Below, piece after piece: positions 49,788 to 58,930 of a stretch of DNA of 64,000 nt (its first letter is position 1; each line of letters opens with the position of its first letter). A program made the translations under genes and the position numbers. The DNA is from an uncultured Eubacterium sp. (GTDB taxonomy: Bacteria > Bacillota > Clostridia > Peptostreptococcales > Anaerovoracaceae). The notes beneath the pieces were generated by a model. The model saw nothing but the letters and a program-made list of their open reading frames with translations, was not told the DNA's origin and made no database searches. The stretch covers positions 62,001-126,000 of the forward strand of contig CAMNSS010000004.1 in NCBI GenBank assembly GCA_946555345.1. The letters run 5' to 3'.

Positions 49788-51011
49788 ATGAAGATATTGG
49801 GGATCATAGCGGAATATAATCCGTTTCACAATGGGCATAGATACCACATAGAAGAGTCCCGCAGGCGCACGGGCGCTGATTGCGTTGTTGCGGTGATGAG
49901 CGGAAGTTTTACCCAGAGGGGGGAGCTTGCGGCTTTGGATAAGTGGGCGAGAAGCCGCCTCGCTGTGGAAAACGGCGTGGATCTGGTTCTGGAGCTGCCT
50001 TTCCTATTTGCGTGCAGCAGGGCGGAAACCTTCGCGGCAGGCGCAGTGGACATTCTTCGGGCGATGGGGGCGGACTGGATTTCCTTCGGCAGCGAAAGCG
50101 GCGACCTTGCACAGCTTTCAGAGGTTGCGGCGGAGCTGGCACAGCACGGGCAAGAGCTTTCTGCAAAGCGCGGGGAGCTGATGCAGACAGGCTGTTCCTT
50201 TGCCAAGGCCAACGAGCTGGCGGTGCAGGCGGCATTGGGGGCGGACAAGTCCCGCTTGTTGCTTGCGCCGAACAATATTCTGGCGCTGGAATACCTGAAA
50301 CGGATTTTCTATTGGCAGGAGCAGGGCAGTGCGCCTATGCCGGTGACCGTAAAACGCTATGGCTCCGGTTATCTGGAGGTGAATGAACGCATGGGATTTG
50401 CCGGGGCGTCCGCAATCCGCGCGATGAAGGCGCACAGCGAGTTTGCCGCCTATGTGCCGGAAAATGTGGCGGATGCGCTGGCGGAGGCTTTTGAACGTGG
50501 CTGGACGCCGGAGCATGCGCAGGAGCGGCTTTTCCAATTTTTGCGGGTGGAACTCGTCAGGAACGGGGCGGAGGAGCTTTCCCGCATTTACTGCATGGGG
50601 GAGGGGCTTGAAAACAAGCTGAAAAAGGAAATTGTCCATGCGGAAAGTTTTCAAGGGCTGCTATCGGCGGCCGTTTCGAGGCGGTACACGGAGGCTGCTG
50701 TGCGGCGGATTTTCGTCTATACGCTGTTGGCGTTAAAGGAGCGCGAGCCAAAGCGCAATCTCTATGCGCGGGTGCTGGCATTTAACGATGTGGGGCGAAA
50801 ATGCCTGCGCTCCGTGAAAAAACGGGAAGAAAGGCAGATCCCGGTCATCACCAACATCAACAAGGATTACGATGCTTGTAAAGCGGCGGGGCGGACGCTG
50901 CATTACGATATCCTGGCGGCAGATCTGTACAATATCCTCTACGACAGGGATTTATACCGCTTTTCCGATAAGGTTGTAAAGCCGTATGCAGGGCGTGGAT
51001 GCCGCAGGTGA
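49788..51011 (+). CDS. tmcAL: tRNA(Met) cytidine acetate ligase
   Basis: A 407-residue protein (YlbM family). GIIAEYNPFHNGHRYHIEES carries the HIGH-like motif, and VAVMSGSFTQRGE follows. It makes acetylcytidine at the wobble base of elongator tRNA-Met using acetate and ATP. The acetate kinase gene is next, as in many Firmicutes. It starts 7 bases after ylbJ. Confidence 0.93.
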   Translation: MKILGIIAEYNPFHNGHRYHIEESRRRTGADCVVAVMSGSFTQRGELAALDKWARSRLAVENGVDLVLELPFLFACSRAETFAAGAVDILRAMGADWISFGSESGDLAQLSEVAAELAQHGQELSAKRGELMQTGCSFAKANELAVQAALGADKSRLLLAPNNILALEYLKRIFYWQEQGSAPMPVTVKRYGSGYLEVNERMGFAGASAIRAMKAHSEFAAYVPENVADALAEAFERGWTPEHAQERLFQFLRVELVRNGAEELSRIYCMGEGLENKLKKEIVHAESFQGLLSAAVSRRYTEAAVRRIFVYTLLALKEREPKRNLYARVLAFNDVGRKCLRSVKKREERQIPVITNINKDYDACKAAGRTLHYDILAADLYNILYDRDLYRFSDKVVKPYAGRGCRR

Positions 51012-51267
51012 CGGTGCATAAGATATGCATTTCGTTTGAAGAAGATATGCGGGACGGACGCCGCCCATGCTGCTGATGGCTCACAGGGTATGCGTTTCCT
51101 GGGAAGAAAACGCACGAAAATGCGGGGGAACGCAGATGCGGGAATGCAATCGATGCAGCAGGCTTTCCCACGGGAACACCGCTGATGGAAATGCGGGGCG
51201 CAGAATGCAGATTAGAATAAAAATTAAGGTTTTTCTGCTCCCATGGGCGATTTGAAATGTAAAGCCC
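51012..51267. other. G/A-rich spacer
   Basis: 256 bases of degenerate sequence (repeated ATGCGGGA and GATATGC words) with no gene or terminator I can support; it ends at the acetate kinase promoter. Confidence 0.5.
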
Positions 51268-51296
51268 TTGAAAAAAAACGCTTGGAAGAGTATAAT
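51268..51296 (+). promoter_or_regulatory. Promoter of ackA
   Basis: TTGAAA (51268-51273), 17-base spacer, TATAAT (51291-51296). The 5' leader of about 105 bases has a small GTTACGG/CCGTAA hairpin near 51309-51328. Confidence 0.8.
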
Positions 51297-51409
51297 GAAT
51301 GCTAGTGATTGTTACGGTACTGCCGTAATGAAACATTTCGGAAAGCCTGCTGCGGCAAGCTTGTTTATGATAACAGCACAGTTATATTTCAAATATGGAG
51401 GATTTGTAA

Positions 51410-52609
51410 ATGAAAGTTTTAGTAATTAACTGCGGTAGTTCATCCTTGAAGTATCAGGTTTTGGATATGACCAACGAAGTACTTCTCTGCAAAGGCCTTG
51501 TTGAAAGAATCGGCATGGAAGGCTCCGTCATCACGCACACCAAGATGGATTGTGAGAAATTCCAGCTGATCGTGCCGATGGAAGACCATAAGGATGCGAT
51601 TTCACACGTCCTGATGGCGATCCAGGATGAAAACCACGGCGTAATCAAGAACATGAGCGAGCTCGGCGCGGTAGGGCATCGTGTTGTGCACGCAGGTGAA
51701 AAGTTTGCGCATTCGGTTTTGATCGACGATGCGGTTGTTGCGGCTTTGGAAGAGTGTATCGATTTAGCGCCGCTTCATAACCCGCCAAACCTTCTCGGTA
51801 TTGCAGCGTGCAAGGAGTTGATGCCGGACACGCCGATGGTAGGCGTATTCGATACGGCGTTCCACCAGACGATGCCGCCTGAATCCTACATTTATGCGCT
51901 TCCTTATGAGTACTATGAAAAGTACGGCGTAAGAAGATACGGCTTCCACGGGACGAGCCATAAATACGTGGCGGAGCGGGCTTCCGACATCCTCAACGTA
52001 AACCTGGACGACTTGAAACTGATCACGTGCCACCTGGGCAACGGCGCTTCCGTATCGGCCATTAAGCGCGGCAGGTGCATCGATACCTCCATGGGCTTCA
52101 CGCCGCTTGAGGGATTGGTAATGGGAACGAGGAGCGGTGATATCGATCCGGCGATCGTAACATACATCAGGGAAAAAGAAGGGCTGGATCAGGGCGTTGC
52201 CAACGAAATCCTCAACAAGCAGTCCGGCGTTTTGGGAATTTCCGGCGTTTCCAGCGATTTCCGCGATCTGGAAGTTGCAGCAGAGGAAGGCAATGAAAGG
52301 GCGCTTTTGGCGCTGAAAGTATTTGCGCACAAGGTTCGGTTCTACATCGGCGCATACATTGCGGAAATGAACGGCGTGGATGCGATCGTGTTTACGGCGG
52401 GCGTCGGCGAAAACGACATTTCCATGCGTGATATCATCTGCAATGACCTCGGAAACCTCGGCATTAAGCTCGACTTGGTTAAGAACAAGGTAAGGGGCAA
52501 GGAAATGATCATCTCCAGGGATGACTCCAAGGTGAAGATCATCCTGATTCCGACCAATGAAGAGCTGATGATCGCAAGGGATACTTATCGCATCGTTTCC
52601 GGCCGTTAA
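51410..52609 (+). CDS. ackA: Acetate kinase
   Basis: A 399-residue enzyme forming ATP from acetyl phosphate. The signatures [15 protein letters not shown] (N-terminal phosphate loop), [23 protein letters not shown], and FTAGVGEND are all present. ATGGAGGATTTGTAAATG places a good ribosome site. No phosphotransacetylase gene is adjacent; it must be elsewhere. Confidence 0.97.
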   Translation: MKVLVINCGSSSLKYQVLDMTNEVLLCKGLVERIGMEGSVITHTKMDCEKFQLIVPMEDHKDAISHVLMAIQDENHGVIKNMSELGAVGHRVVHAGEKFAHSVLIDDAVVAALEECIDLAPLHNPPNLLGIAACKELMPDTPMVGVFDTAFHQTMPPESYIYALPYEYYEKYGVRRYGFHGTSHKYVAERASDILNVNLDDLKLITCHLGNGASVSAIKRGRCIDTSMGFTPLEGLVMGTRSGDIDPAIVTYIREKEGLDQGVANEILNKQSGVLGISGVSSDFRDLEVAAEEGNERALLALKVFAHKVRFYIGAYIAEMNGVDAIVFTAGVGENDISMRDIICNDLGNLGIKLDLVKNKVRGKEMIISRDDSKVKIILIPTNEELMIARDTYRIVSGR

Positions 52610-52633
52610 ATTTTGCGTTTTACAAAATAGTGG

Positions 52634-52663
52634 TTGACAAATAACACCATGCGACGGTATACT
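52634..52663 (+). promoter_or_regulatory. Promoter of rpmF
   Basis: TTGACA (52634-52639), 18-base spacer, TATACT (52658-52663), 79 bases before the start codon. Confidence 0.75.
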
Positions 52664-52741
52664 TTAAGAGTTGCAAATTATTCGCAGGAAAACTCCTGCT
52701 GAACGGAACATAGACACAAAGGAGCAAAAGGAGGTGTAAAT

Positions 52742-52924
52742 ATGGCAGTACCTAAGAGAAGAACGTCAAAAGCGAAGAGGGATATGCGAAGAGCGCAGAA
52801 CATGAAGAAAAAAGCGCCTGGGCTTTCCATTTGCCCGCAGTGCCACGAGCCAAAGCTTCCGCACAGAGTTTGCCCGAACTGTAACTACTACAACGGAAAA
52901 GAAATCGTAGCTTCCGAGATGTAG
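52742..52924 (+). CDS. rpmF: 50S ribosomal protein L32
   Basis: A 60-residue basic protein, start [19 protein letters not shown], with the zinc-ribbon cysteines [25 protein letters not shown] ribosome site. The DUF177 gene that usually precedes rpmF and the plsX gene that usually follows are both absent here. Confidence 0.97.
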   Translation: MAVPKRRTSKAKRDMRRAQNMKKKAPGLSICPQCHEPKLPHRVCPNCNYYNGKEIVASEM

Positions 52925-53137
52925 GTTATGGGCTGAGGGAAAAAGCAAGTGCTTATGAGAGCAGCATCTTTTGGGATAGCTTTTGAAAAGATGGACGTTA
53001 TCGGGGCAGGACAATTCGTCCTGCTCCGTTTTTCATCCTTGCTTTGGCGGAACTGCTCAAAGCTTGCTTATCATTTTTGCGGGACTATCCGGTTAGGTCG
53101 CGCGAAACAGAAAACACATCGACAAGGGGGCGAGAAT

Positions 53138-53482
53138 ATGTTATTCATTGAATATCCGAAATGCTCGACATGCAAGAAGGCGAAGAAACACCTGGAATCG
53201 TTGGGCCTGGACTTTGAGGACAGGCATATCGTAGAGCAAAACCCGACTGCTGATGAATTGAAGCAATGGATTGCACAGAGCGGCTATCCGGTCAAGAAAT
53301 TCTTTAATACCAGCGGCGTGAAGTACAGGGAACTGGGACTTAAGGACAAACTGCCGGAGATGAGCGAAGCGGAGCAGATCGCATTGCTGGCTTCCGACGG
53401 GATGCTGGTAAAGCGGCCGATCCTGGTTGATGGCGATAGAATCCTGGTCGGATTTAAGGAAAAGGAATGGAGCTTTGGTTGA
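53138..53482 (+). CDS. Spx/ArsC-family (MgsR-like) protein
   Basis: ATG 53138 after AAGGGGGCGAG; the open frame further left is not conserved. 114 residues: LFIEYPKCSTCKKAKKHLES holds the CxxC redox pair at residues 9-12, and KKFFNTSGVKYRELGLKDKL is typical. The conserved Arg of arsenate reductases seems to lie in KRPILV. It may be an Spx-like regulator or a YffB-type thiol reductase; neither can be settled from sequence. Confidence 0.85.
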   Translation: MLFIEYPKCSTCKKAKKHLESLGLDFEDRHIVEQNPTADELKQWIAQSGYPVKKFFNTSGVKYRELGLKDKLPEMSEAEQIALLASDGMLVKRPILVDGDRILVGFKEKEWSFG

Positions 53483-53497
53483 TTTTGTTAAGTTTTA

Positions 53498-53526
53498 TTG
53501 ACATTTCAACGAAATAGGAATATTAT
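53498..53526 (+). promoter_or_regulatory. Promoter of the riboswitch-ATPase transcript
   Basis: TTGACA (53498-53503), 17-base spacer, TATTAT (53521-53526). Confidence 0.8.
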
Positions 53527-53536
53527 AGTACCAATA

Positions 53537-53660
53537 AAAGGGAGTAGCGGTGCAGGAATGCACGTACGGTATCGTCAGCGCGATGGCCAGCCATCCGGTC
53601 CGTAATGAAACAGCGAGACTTTTATTGCATGTTTTATGCAATAAAAGTCTTTTTCTTTTT
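53537..53660 (+). promoter_or_regulatory. yybP-ykoY (Mn2+) riboswitch with terminator
   Basis: The conserved yybP-ykoY words are present in order: AAAGGGAGTAGC at the 5' side, a first hairpin, CGTCAGCGCG, GGCCAGCCATCC and the closing GAAACAGCGAGACTTTT. The aptamer runs into a 15-bp perfect terminator stem (53616-53630 with 53636-53650) and a T-run. The class binds Mn2+ and, when bound, prevents the terminator, so it would switch on the P-type ATPase when manganese is high. Confidence 0.9.
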
Positions 53661-53732
53661 CGGCTTTTTCAGCCAAAATTGCGTAAAAACATGGCGAGGG
53701 AAGATAATATAAGGATGAAAGGAAGTTTCAGC

Positions 53733-56393
53733 ATGAAAGAATTTTATCAGATGACCGCAGAACAGGCTAGAATGCAGGTCAATGGTTCGCTAGAGCCTTT
53801 AACGGAGGAACAGGTAAAGGAAAATCGTGAAAAATATGGGCCAAATGCGTTGCTCGAAGGACGGAAGAAATCAGCAGTACGCATCTTTTTAGAGCAGTTT
53901 GCGGATTTTCTCGTCATCATCCTCATCATTGCGGCGATCGTGTCGGGGGCGCTGGGCGATGCGGAAAGCGCCATCGTTATCCTGGTCGTGATTACCATCA
54001 ACGCCATCCTGGGTACGGTGCAGACGCTGAAAGCGGAACAGTCTTTAGACAGCCTGAAAAAAATGTCAGCGCCCGAAGCGAAGGTGTTGCGCGGCGGGCA
54101 GTTCGTTAAAATTCCTGCGGCCGATATTACGGTAGGGGATCTGGTAAGCCTGGAGGCAGGCGATTTCGTTCCAGCGGATGGGCGGATTACGGCAAATGCA
54201 GGCATGAAGATCGACGAAAGCGCATTGACGGGGGAAAGCCTGGGGGTGGAGAAGGAGCTTGCGGCAATCGAAGGAAAAGCGCCGCTTGGTGATCGGCGCA
54301 ACATGGTGTATTCCGGCAGTTTCGTCACGTATGGGCGCGGCGAATTCCTGGCAACCTCTATCGGGATGGAGACGGAAGTAGGGAAAATCGCATCGCTTTT
54401 GAAAAACACTTCCGAAAAGAAGACGCCGTTACAGGCCAACCTGGATAACTTCGGCAAGAAGCTTTCTATCCTGATCCTTATTTTCTGCGGGATTCTGTTC
54501 GCAATCAGCGTCTTCCGGGGAGAACCGGCGGCGGATGCGTTTATGTTTGCTGTCGCGCTGGCGGTGGCGGCAATCCCAGAAGCGTTAAGCTCGATCGTTA
54601 CCATCGTGCTATCCTTCGGCACGCAGAAAATGGCGAAGGAGCATGCGATCATCAGGAAGCTGCAAGCGGTTGAAGGCTTGGGCAGCGTATCCGTTATCTG
54701 TTCTGATAAAACGGGGACTCTGACGCAGAACAAGATGACCGTAGCGGATTATTACGTTTGCGGCAGGAAGGCTGCAGTGGATCAGCTCGATTTAAGCCAT
54801 GCGGAAGAATTGCAGCTTTTGCAGGCTAGCATGCTGTGCAATGACGCATCGAAATCATCCGGCAAGGATATCGGCGATCCGACGGAAACCGCCCTCATCG
54901 ATGTCGGCGTGAGGCTGGAAAGGCCATATGAAACGGAGCGGGCGGAAAACGAGCGAATCGGTGAAATTCCATTTGATAGCGACAGGAAGCTCATGTCCAC
55001 TTGCCATAAGATGAAAGACGCTTACGGTCCGCGCATTGCAGCGGGCGGCACGGTGATGCTGACCAAGGGTGCAGTTGATGTTCTCTTGAAGCGGGTGACA
55101 GAAATACAGACGGCGGAAGGAATCCGGGCAATCGGCCGGGAGGACAGGGAACAGATCGAAGCTTGTAACGAGGGATTTTCCCGAAATGGGCTGCGTGTGC
55201 TGGCCTTCGCATATAAAGAGGTTGCGGAAGATTTTCAGCCGGATGTGGCGGATGAAAGCGGCATGGTCTTTTTAGGGCTGGTGTCGATGATGGACCCGCC
55301 GCGGGAGGAATCAATGGAGGCAGTCGCAGAGTGCATCAGCGCTGGAATCAAGCCGGTCATGATTACGGGCGACCATAAGGTGACAGCGGCGGCTATCGCC
55401 GCAAAGATCGGCATTTTAAAGGATGAATCGGAGGCGGCAGAGGGAGCCGTGATAGATGATATGAGCGATGAGCAGCTGCGGGAATACGTGGAGGGTATTT
55501 CGGTCTATGCCAGGGTTTCGCCGGAGCATAAGATCAGGATCGTCCGAGCGTGGCAGGATAAAGGCAATATCGTCGCCATGACTGGGGACGGCGTCAACGA
55601 TGCGCCTGCTTTGAAACAGGCGGATATCGGCGTAGCGATGGGCATTACGGGAAGTGAGGTTTCCAAAGATGCGGCGGCGATGGTATTGACCGATGATAAT
55701 TTCGCTACCATCGTCAAAGCGGTGGAAAACGGCAGGAACATTTACCAGAACATTAAAAATTCGATCTTATTCTTGCTTTCGGGCAATTTCGGCGCAATTT
55801 TGGCGGTGCTGTATGCGTCGGTGTTTGCATTGCCTGTGCCGTTTGCCCCGGTTCACCTGCTGTTCATCAACTTGCTGACTGACAGCCTGCCAGCGATCGC
55901 TTTGGGGCTTGAACCGCACAGCAAGGATTTGATGCGCGAAAAACCGCGCCCAGCGAATGAATCCATCTTAACGAAATCGTTTCTGGCGAAGATCGGCATC
56001 GGCGGGCTTTCGATCTGCACGATGACGGTGATCGCCTTCCTGATGGGGCTGAACGGCTGGTTTACGGCAGGCGCACTAGGCGGGGGCGCGCTTTCCGCCA
56101 GCACGATGGCGTTTGGCACGCTGTGCATGAGCCGCTTGTTTCACGGGTTTAACTGTAAGTCCGATAAGCCGGTCGTATTTACGAAAGCAGTGGCAAACAA
56201 TAAGTGGCTGATCGGCGCTTTCGTGCTGGGCATGGCGTTGATTACCTGCGCCTTGTGCATTCCTGCGCTGAGCAGCGTTTTTAAGGTCGTGCCGCTTGGC
56301 GTTTCACAGCTTCTGACCGTTTATGGGCTGGCGTTCCTCAACATCCCGGTGATCCAGTTTATAAGCTGGATGCGGACGAGGCGGGTGAAATAG
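53733..56393 (+). CDS. P-type cation-transporting ATPase (P2A-like)
   Basis: GGAAG before ATG 53733 (886 residues). Motifs: LTGESLGVEKE (dephosphorylation), SDKTGTLTQNKM (phosphorylated Asp), TGDGVNDAPALKQADIG (hinge), and AVAAIPEALSSIVTIV in the ion-binding helix 4. The family includes calcium pumps, but the manganese riboswitch in front argues that this one exports Mn2+ (perhaps with Ca2+). Ten membrane helices. Monocistronic, ended by the inverted repeat at 56586-56650. Confidence 0.93.
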   Translation: MKEFYQMTAEQARMQVNGSLEPLTEEQVKENREKYGPNALLEGRKKSAVRIFLEQFADFLVIILIIAAIVSGALGDAESAIVILVVITINAILGTVQTLKAEQSLDSLKKMSAPEAKVLRGGQFVKIPAADITVGDLVSLEAGDFVPADGRITANAGMKIDESALTGESLGVEKELAAIEGKAPLGDRRNMVYSGSFVTYGRGEFLATSIGMETEVGKIASLLKNTSEKKTPLQANLDNFGKKLSILILIFCGILFAISVFRGEPAADAFMFAVALAVAAIPEALSSIVTIVLSFGTQKMAKEHAIIRKLQAVEGLGSVSVICSDKTGTLTQNKMTVADYYVCGRKAAVDQLDLSHAEELQLLQASMLCNDASKSSGKDIGDPTETALIDVGVRLERPYETERAENERIGEIPFDSDRKLMSTCHKMKDAYGPRIAAGGTVMLTKGAVDVLLKRVTEIQTAEGIRAIGREDREQIEACNEGFSRNGLRVLAFAYKEVAEDFQPDVADESGMVFLGLVSMMDPPREESMEAVAECISAGIKPVMITGDHKVTAAAIAAKIGILKDESEAAEGAVIDDMSDEQLREYVEGISVYARVSPEHKIRIVRAWQDKGNIVAMTGDGVNDAPALKQADIGVAMGITGSEVSKDAAAMVLTDDNFATIVKAVENGRNIYQNIKNSILFLLSGNFGAILAVLYASVFALPVPFAPVHLLFINLLTDSLPAIALGLEPHSKDLMREKPRPANESILTKSFLAKIGIGGLSICTMTVIAFLMGLNGWFTAGALGGGALSASTMAFGTLCMSRLFHGFNCKSDKPVVFTKAVANNKWLIGAFVLGMALITCALCIPALSSVFKVVPLGVSQLLTVYGLAFLNIPVIQFISWMRTRRVK

Positions 56394-56585
56394 GCGAAAG
56401 CGGCTGCTTAGGTGATGCGGATGAAATGGATGGAATAGATTGGCCCGGCTTGGCAAGAGGAGCGGGGGCTGCGCACTAGCAAGGGGCAGGGTTTGCCATA
56501 TGCGGGCAGCGGGAATGGATGTTACCGCATATCAGGGAGAAAATAGGCATTGCCTCATATATTGGCGGCGTGAAATGATTTTATA

Positions 56586-56655
56586 ACATGAAAAAACCTT
56601 CACGGCCTTTGTTTGGGAAACTGGCAAGAGCTGTGAAGGTTTTTTCATGTTTTTA
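56586..56655. terminator. Long bidirectional terminator
   Basis: Perfect 18-bp arms (56586-56603 and 56633-56650), each with an A6/T6 tract that gives a U-run in both directions, followed by TTTTTATT. It lies between the ATPase and the convergent asd gene. Confidence 0.85.
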
Positions 56656-56804
56656 TTATGCAACAAAGCCTGTCGCTGAAAAAGAATCGGTCAAGCTGGT
56701 TTTGTTCTTTTACGGCAATTTCAAATTCCGAAGATACGGGATTTCATCATCCAGCCGTTATGCGGGCGGGATGAATAGAGCCGGGCTAGCCAGGATGACT
56801 TCAT

Positions 56805-57812
56805 TTAGTCTGCCATTTCCTTTAACAGCTCTTCCGCGATCTGGACGGCGTTGGTTGCCGCGCCCTTGCGGATGTTATCGGCAACGACCCAGATATTGAG
56901 TCCGTTTTCAACGGAAAAGTCCCTCCTGATCCGCCCGATGTACACTTCATCCGTTCCGGCCGCATCGATGGCGAGCGGGTAGACGTTGTTTTCTACATCG
57001 TCCTGCAATATGATGCCGGGCGCATTCCGGAACAGTTCGAAGATGTCGGAAAGCTCAAATGGCTGGGCAAGCTCGATGTTGATGGACTCGCTGTGGGAGT
57101 CGAACACGGGAACGCGGACTGTGGTGGCGGTGACGCGGATCTCGTCGTCGCCGAGGATCTTGTGCGTTTCGTTGATCATCTTCATCTCTTCTTTCGTATA
57201 GCCGTTTTCGGTGAATACGTCGATGTGCGGCAGGCAGTTGCCGGCAATCGGGTGCGCATAGGCCTGCAGCGGCTCGTCTTTTCCATCAAGTCCATTGCGC
57301 AAATCGTTGATTCCTTTCACGCCAGAGCCGGAAACGGCCTGGTAAGTTGAATAAACGACCCGTTTGATTCCGTATTTGTCCTGTAAAGGCTTCAACGCAA
57401 CCATCGCCTGGATGGTCGAACAGTTCGGGTTGGCGATGATGCCTTTGTTCCATTTGATGTCCTGCGGGTTCACCTCGGGAACGACGAGGGGAACTTCCTT
57501 ATCCATCCGCCACTGGCTGCTGTTGTCAACGACGGTAACGCCGTGCGCCGCCGCAATCGGGGCGAACTTTGCACTTGTGCCGCCGCCCGCCGAAAAGAGC
57601 GCGATGTCGATCGGCTTGTCAAAGGAATGCTCCGTCAGCTCTTCCACGGTATATTCCTTGCCCTTGAAGGGCAGTTTTTTCCCTGCTGATTTGGCTGATG
57701 CCATGAAATAGATGTTTTCGAAGGGGAAGTCCCGTTCCGCTAACACCTTTAAAAATGTAGAACCTACAACTCCAGTAGCGCCTACCACTGCAATATTTGG
57801 TTTTCTGTTCAT
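56805..57812 (-). CDS. asd: Aspartate-semialdehyde dehydrogenase
   Basis: A 335-residue enzyme of the lysine/threonine/methionine pathway: VVGATGVVGSTFLKVLAERD binds NADP, NPNCSTIQ holds the catalytic Cys, and HKILGDDEIRVTATTVRVPV includes active-site residues. AGGAGGT ribosome site on the minus strand. A TATAAT box (57901-57906 on the complement) lies upstream, so it is probably transcribed alone. Confidence 0.96.
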   Translation of the reverse strand: MNRKPNIAVVGATGVVGSTFLKVLAERDFPFENIYFMASAKSAGKKLPFKGKEYTVEELTEHSFDKPIDIALFSAGGGTSAKFAPIAAAHGVTVVDNSSQWRMDKEVPLVVPEVNPQDIKWNKGIIANPNCSTIQAMVALKPLQDKYGIKRVVYSTYQAVSGSGVKGINDLRNGLDGKDEPLQAYAHPIAGNCLPHIDVFTENGYTKEEMKMINETHKILGDDEIRVTATTVRVPVFDSHSESINIELAQPFELSDIFELFRNAPGIILQDDVENNVYPLAIDAAGTDEVYIGRIRRDFSVENGLNIWVVADNIRKGAATNAVQIAEELLKEMAD

Positions 57813-58061
57813 CGATAACGACCTCCTGTCTGTTAATCCTTATAATATATTCGGCAAAGCAATATTTCTTTCCATCAATGTGAATGGCGCTTAAATTTTA
57901 TTATACTATCAGAGCCATGCAAAAGTAAAGGGCGGGAACGAATTTCATGAAAAAACCGTCACAAAGACCACACAAAGATATCGATACTTTGTTATACCAT
58001 TTTGCGGTGATTTATGGTACAATTTAGTACGTATGAATAAAAGGCAGGGAGGATTTTGGGT

Positions 58062-58898
58062 ATGTCTTATTTTGAATCGATCGTCTTAGGCTTGGCGCAG
58101 GGGCTTTCTGAATTTTTGCCAATCAGCAGCTCCGGTCATTTGGCGTTGTTGCAATACTTTTTTGGCGTGAATGCGGAGCAGGTGCTGCCATTTGCAGTGC
58201 TTCTGCACCTGGGTACGCTGGTATCGGTCTTTATCGTTTACTGGAAGGACATCGTGGAGCTGGTCAAGGAGCTGGGCGCAGTTTTGAAGGATTTGTTCAC
58301 GGGCAAAGGCTTGCGGGTCAATGCCAACCCGACGAGGCGGCTGGGGTTCATGATCATCGTGGCAACGATCCCGACGGCGATCATCGGGCTTCTTGGAAAC
58401 GATATGTTCGCGGCGATGTACCTTTCGCTTCTGGCGATCGGGACGGGCCTTCTGATTACGGGTACGATTCTTTTTATCGCGGAGAGAATGGGGCGGAACA
58501 ATAAGACCGTTAAGGAAATGAAGTTCCGGAATGCCCTCTTCGTCGGCATCATGCAGGGCGTGGCGATCTGTCCGGGAATTTCCCGTTCAGGCTCAACGCT
58601 GTTTGGTGGTTTGATTTCGGGATTGAATAAAGAGTTTGCTGTAAAATTCGCTTTTCTGATTTCGATTCCTTCGATCCTGGGTTCGGTGATCGTGGAAGCG
58701 CCGGATGCGTTTGAAGCGGGAATGGATGCGGCATTGATCGGTCCGGTCTTGGCGGGCGTAGTCGTATCGGCGCTGTCGGGGCTTTTTGCCATCAAGGCGA
58801 TGATTAAGCTGGTATCCAATAAGCGTTTGATTGGATTTTCCATCTATACATGGCTGCTGGGCGCAGCGGTAATCGTGTATGCCCTTGTGGCAGCGTAG
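58062..58898 (+). CDS. uppP: Undecaprenyl-diphosphatase
   Basis: ATG 58062 after GGGAGGA; a TTG two codons earlier is less likely. 278 residues, about eight membrane helices, with both signatures: GLAQGLSEFLPISSSGHL and CPGISRSGST. It recycles the lipid carrier for wall synthesis and gives bacitracin tolerance. Confidence 0.96.
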   Translation: MSYFESIVLGLAQGLSEFLPISSSGHLALLQYFFGVNAEQVLPFAVLLHLGTLVSVFIVYWKDIVELVKELGAVLKDLFTGKGLRVNANPTRRLGFMIIVATIPTAIIGLLGNDMFAAMYLSLLAIGTGLLITGTILFIAERMGRNNKTVKEMKFRNALFVGIMQGVAICPGISRSGSTLFGGLISGLNKEFAVKFAFLISIPSILGSVIVEAPDAFEAGMDAALIGPVLAGVVVSALSGLFAIKAMIKLVSNKRLIGFSIYTWLLGAAVIVYALVAA

Positions 58899-58930
58899 GA
58901 AGGAAGTTAGTACGGAGATAGAGGTATATC

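Noticed and set aside
53747-54733. A 328-residue minus-strand frame inside the P-type ATPase
   Set aside because: Antisense shadow of a conserved gene with complete motifs on the + strand.
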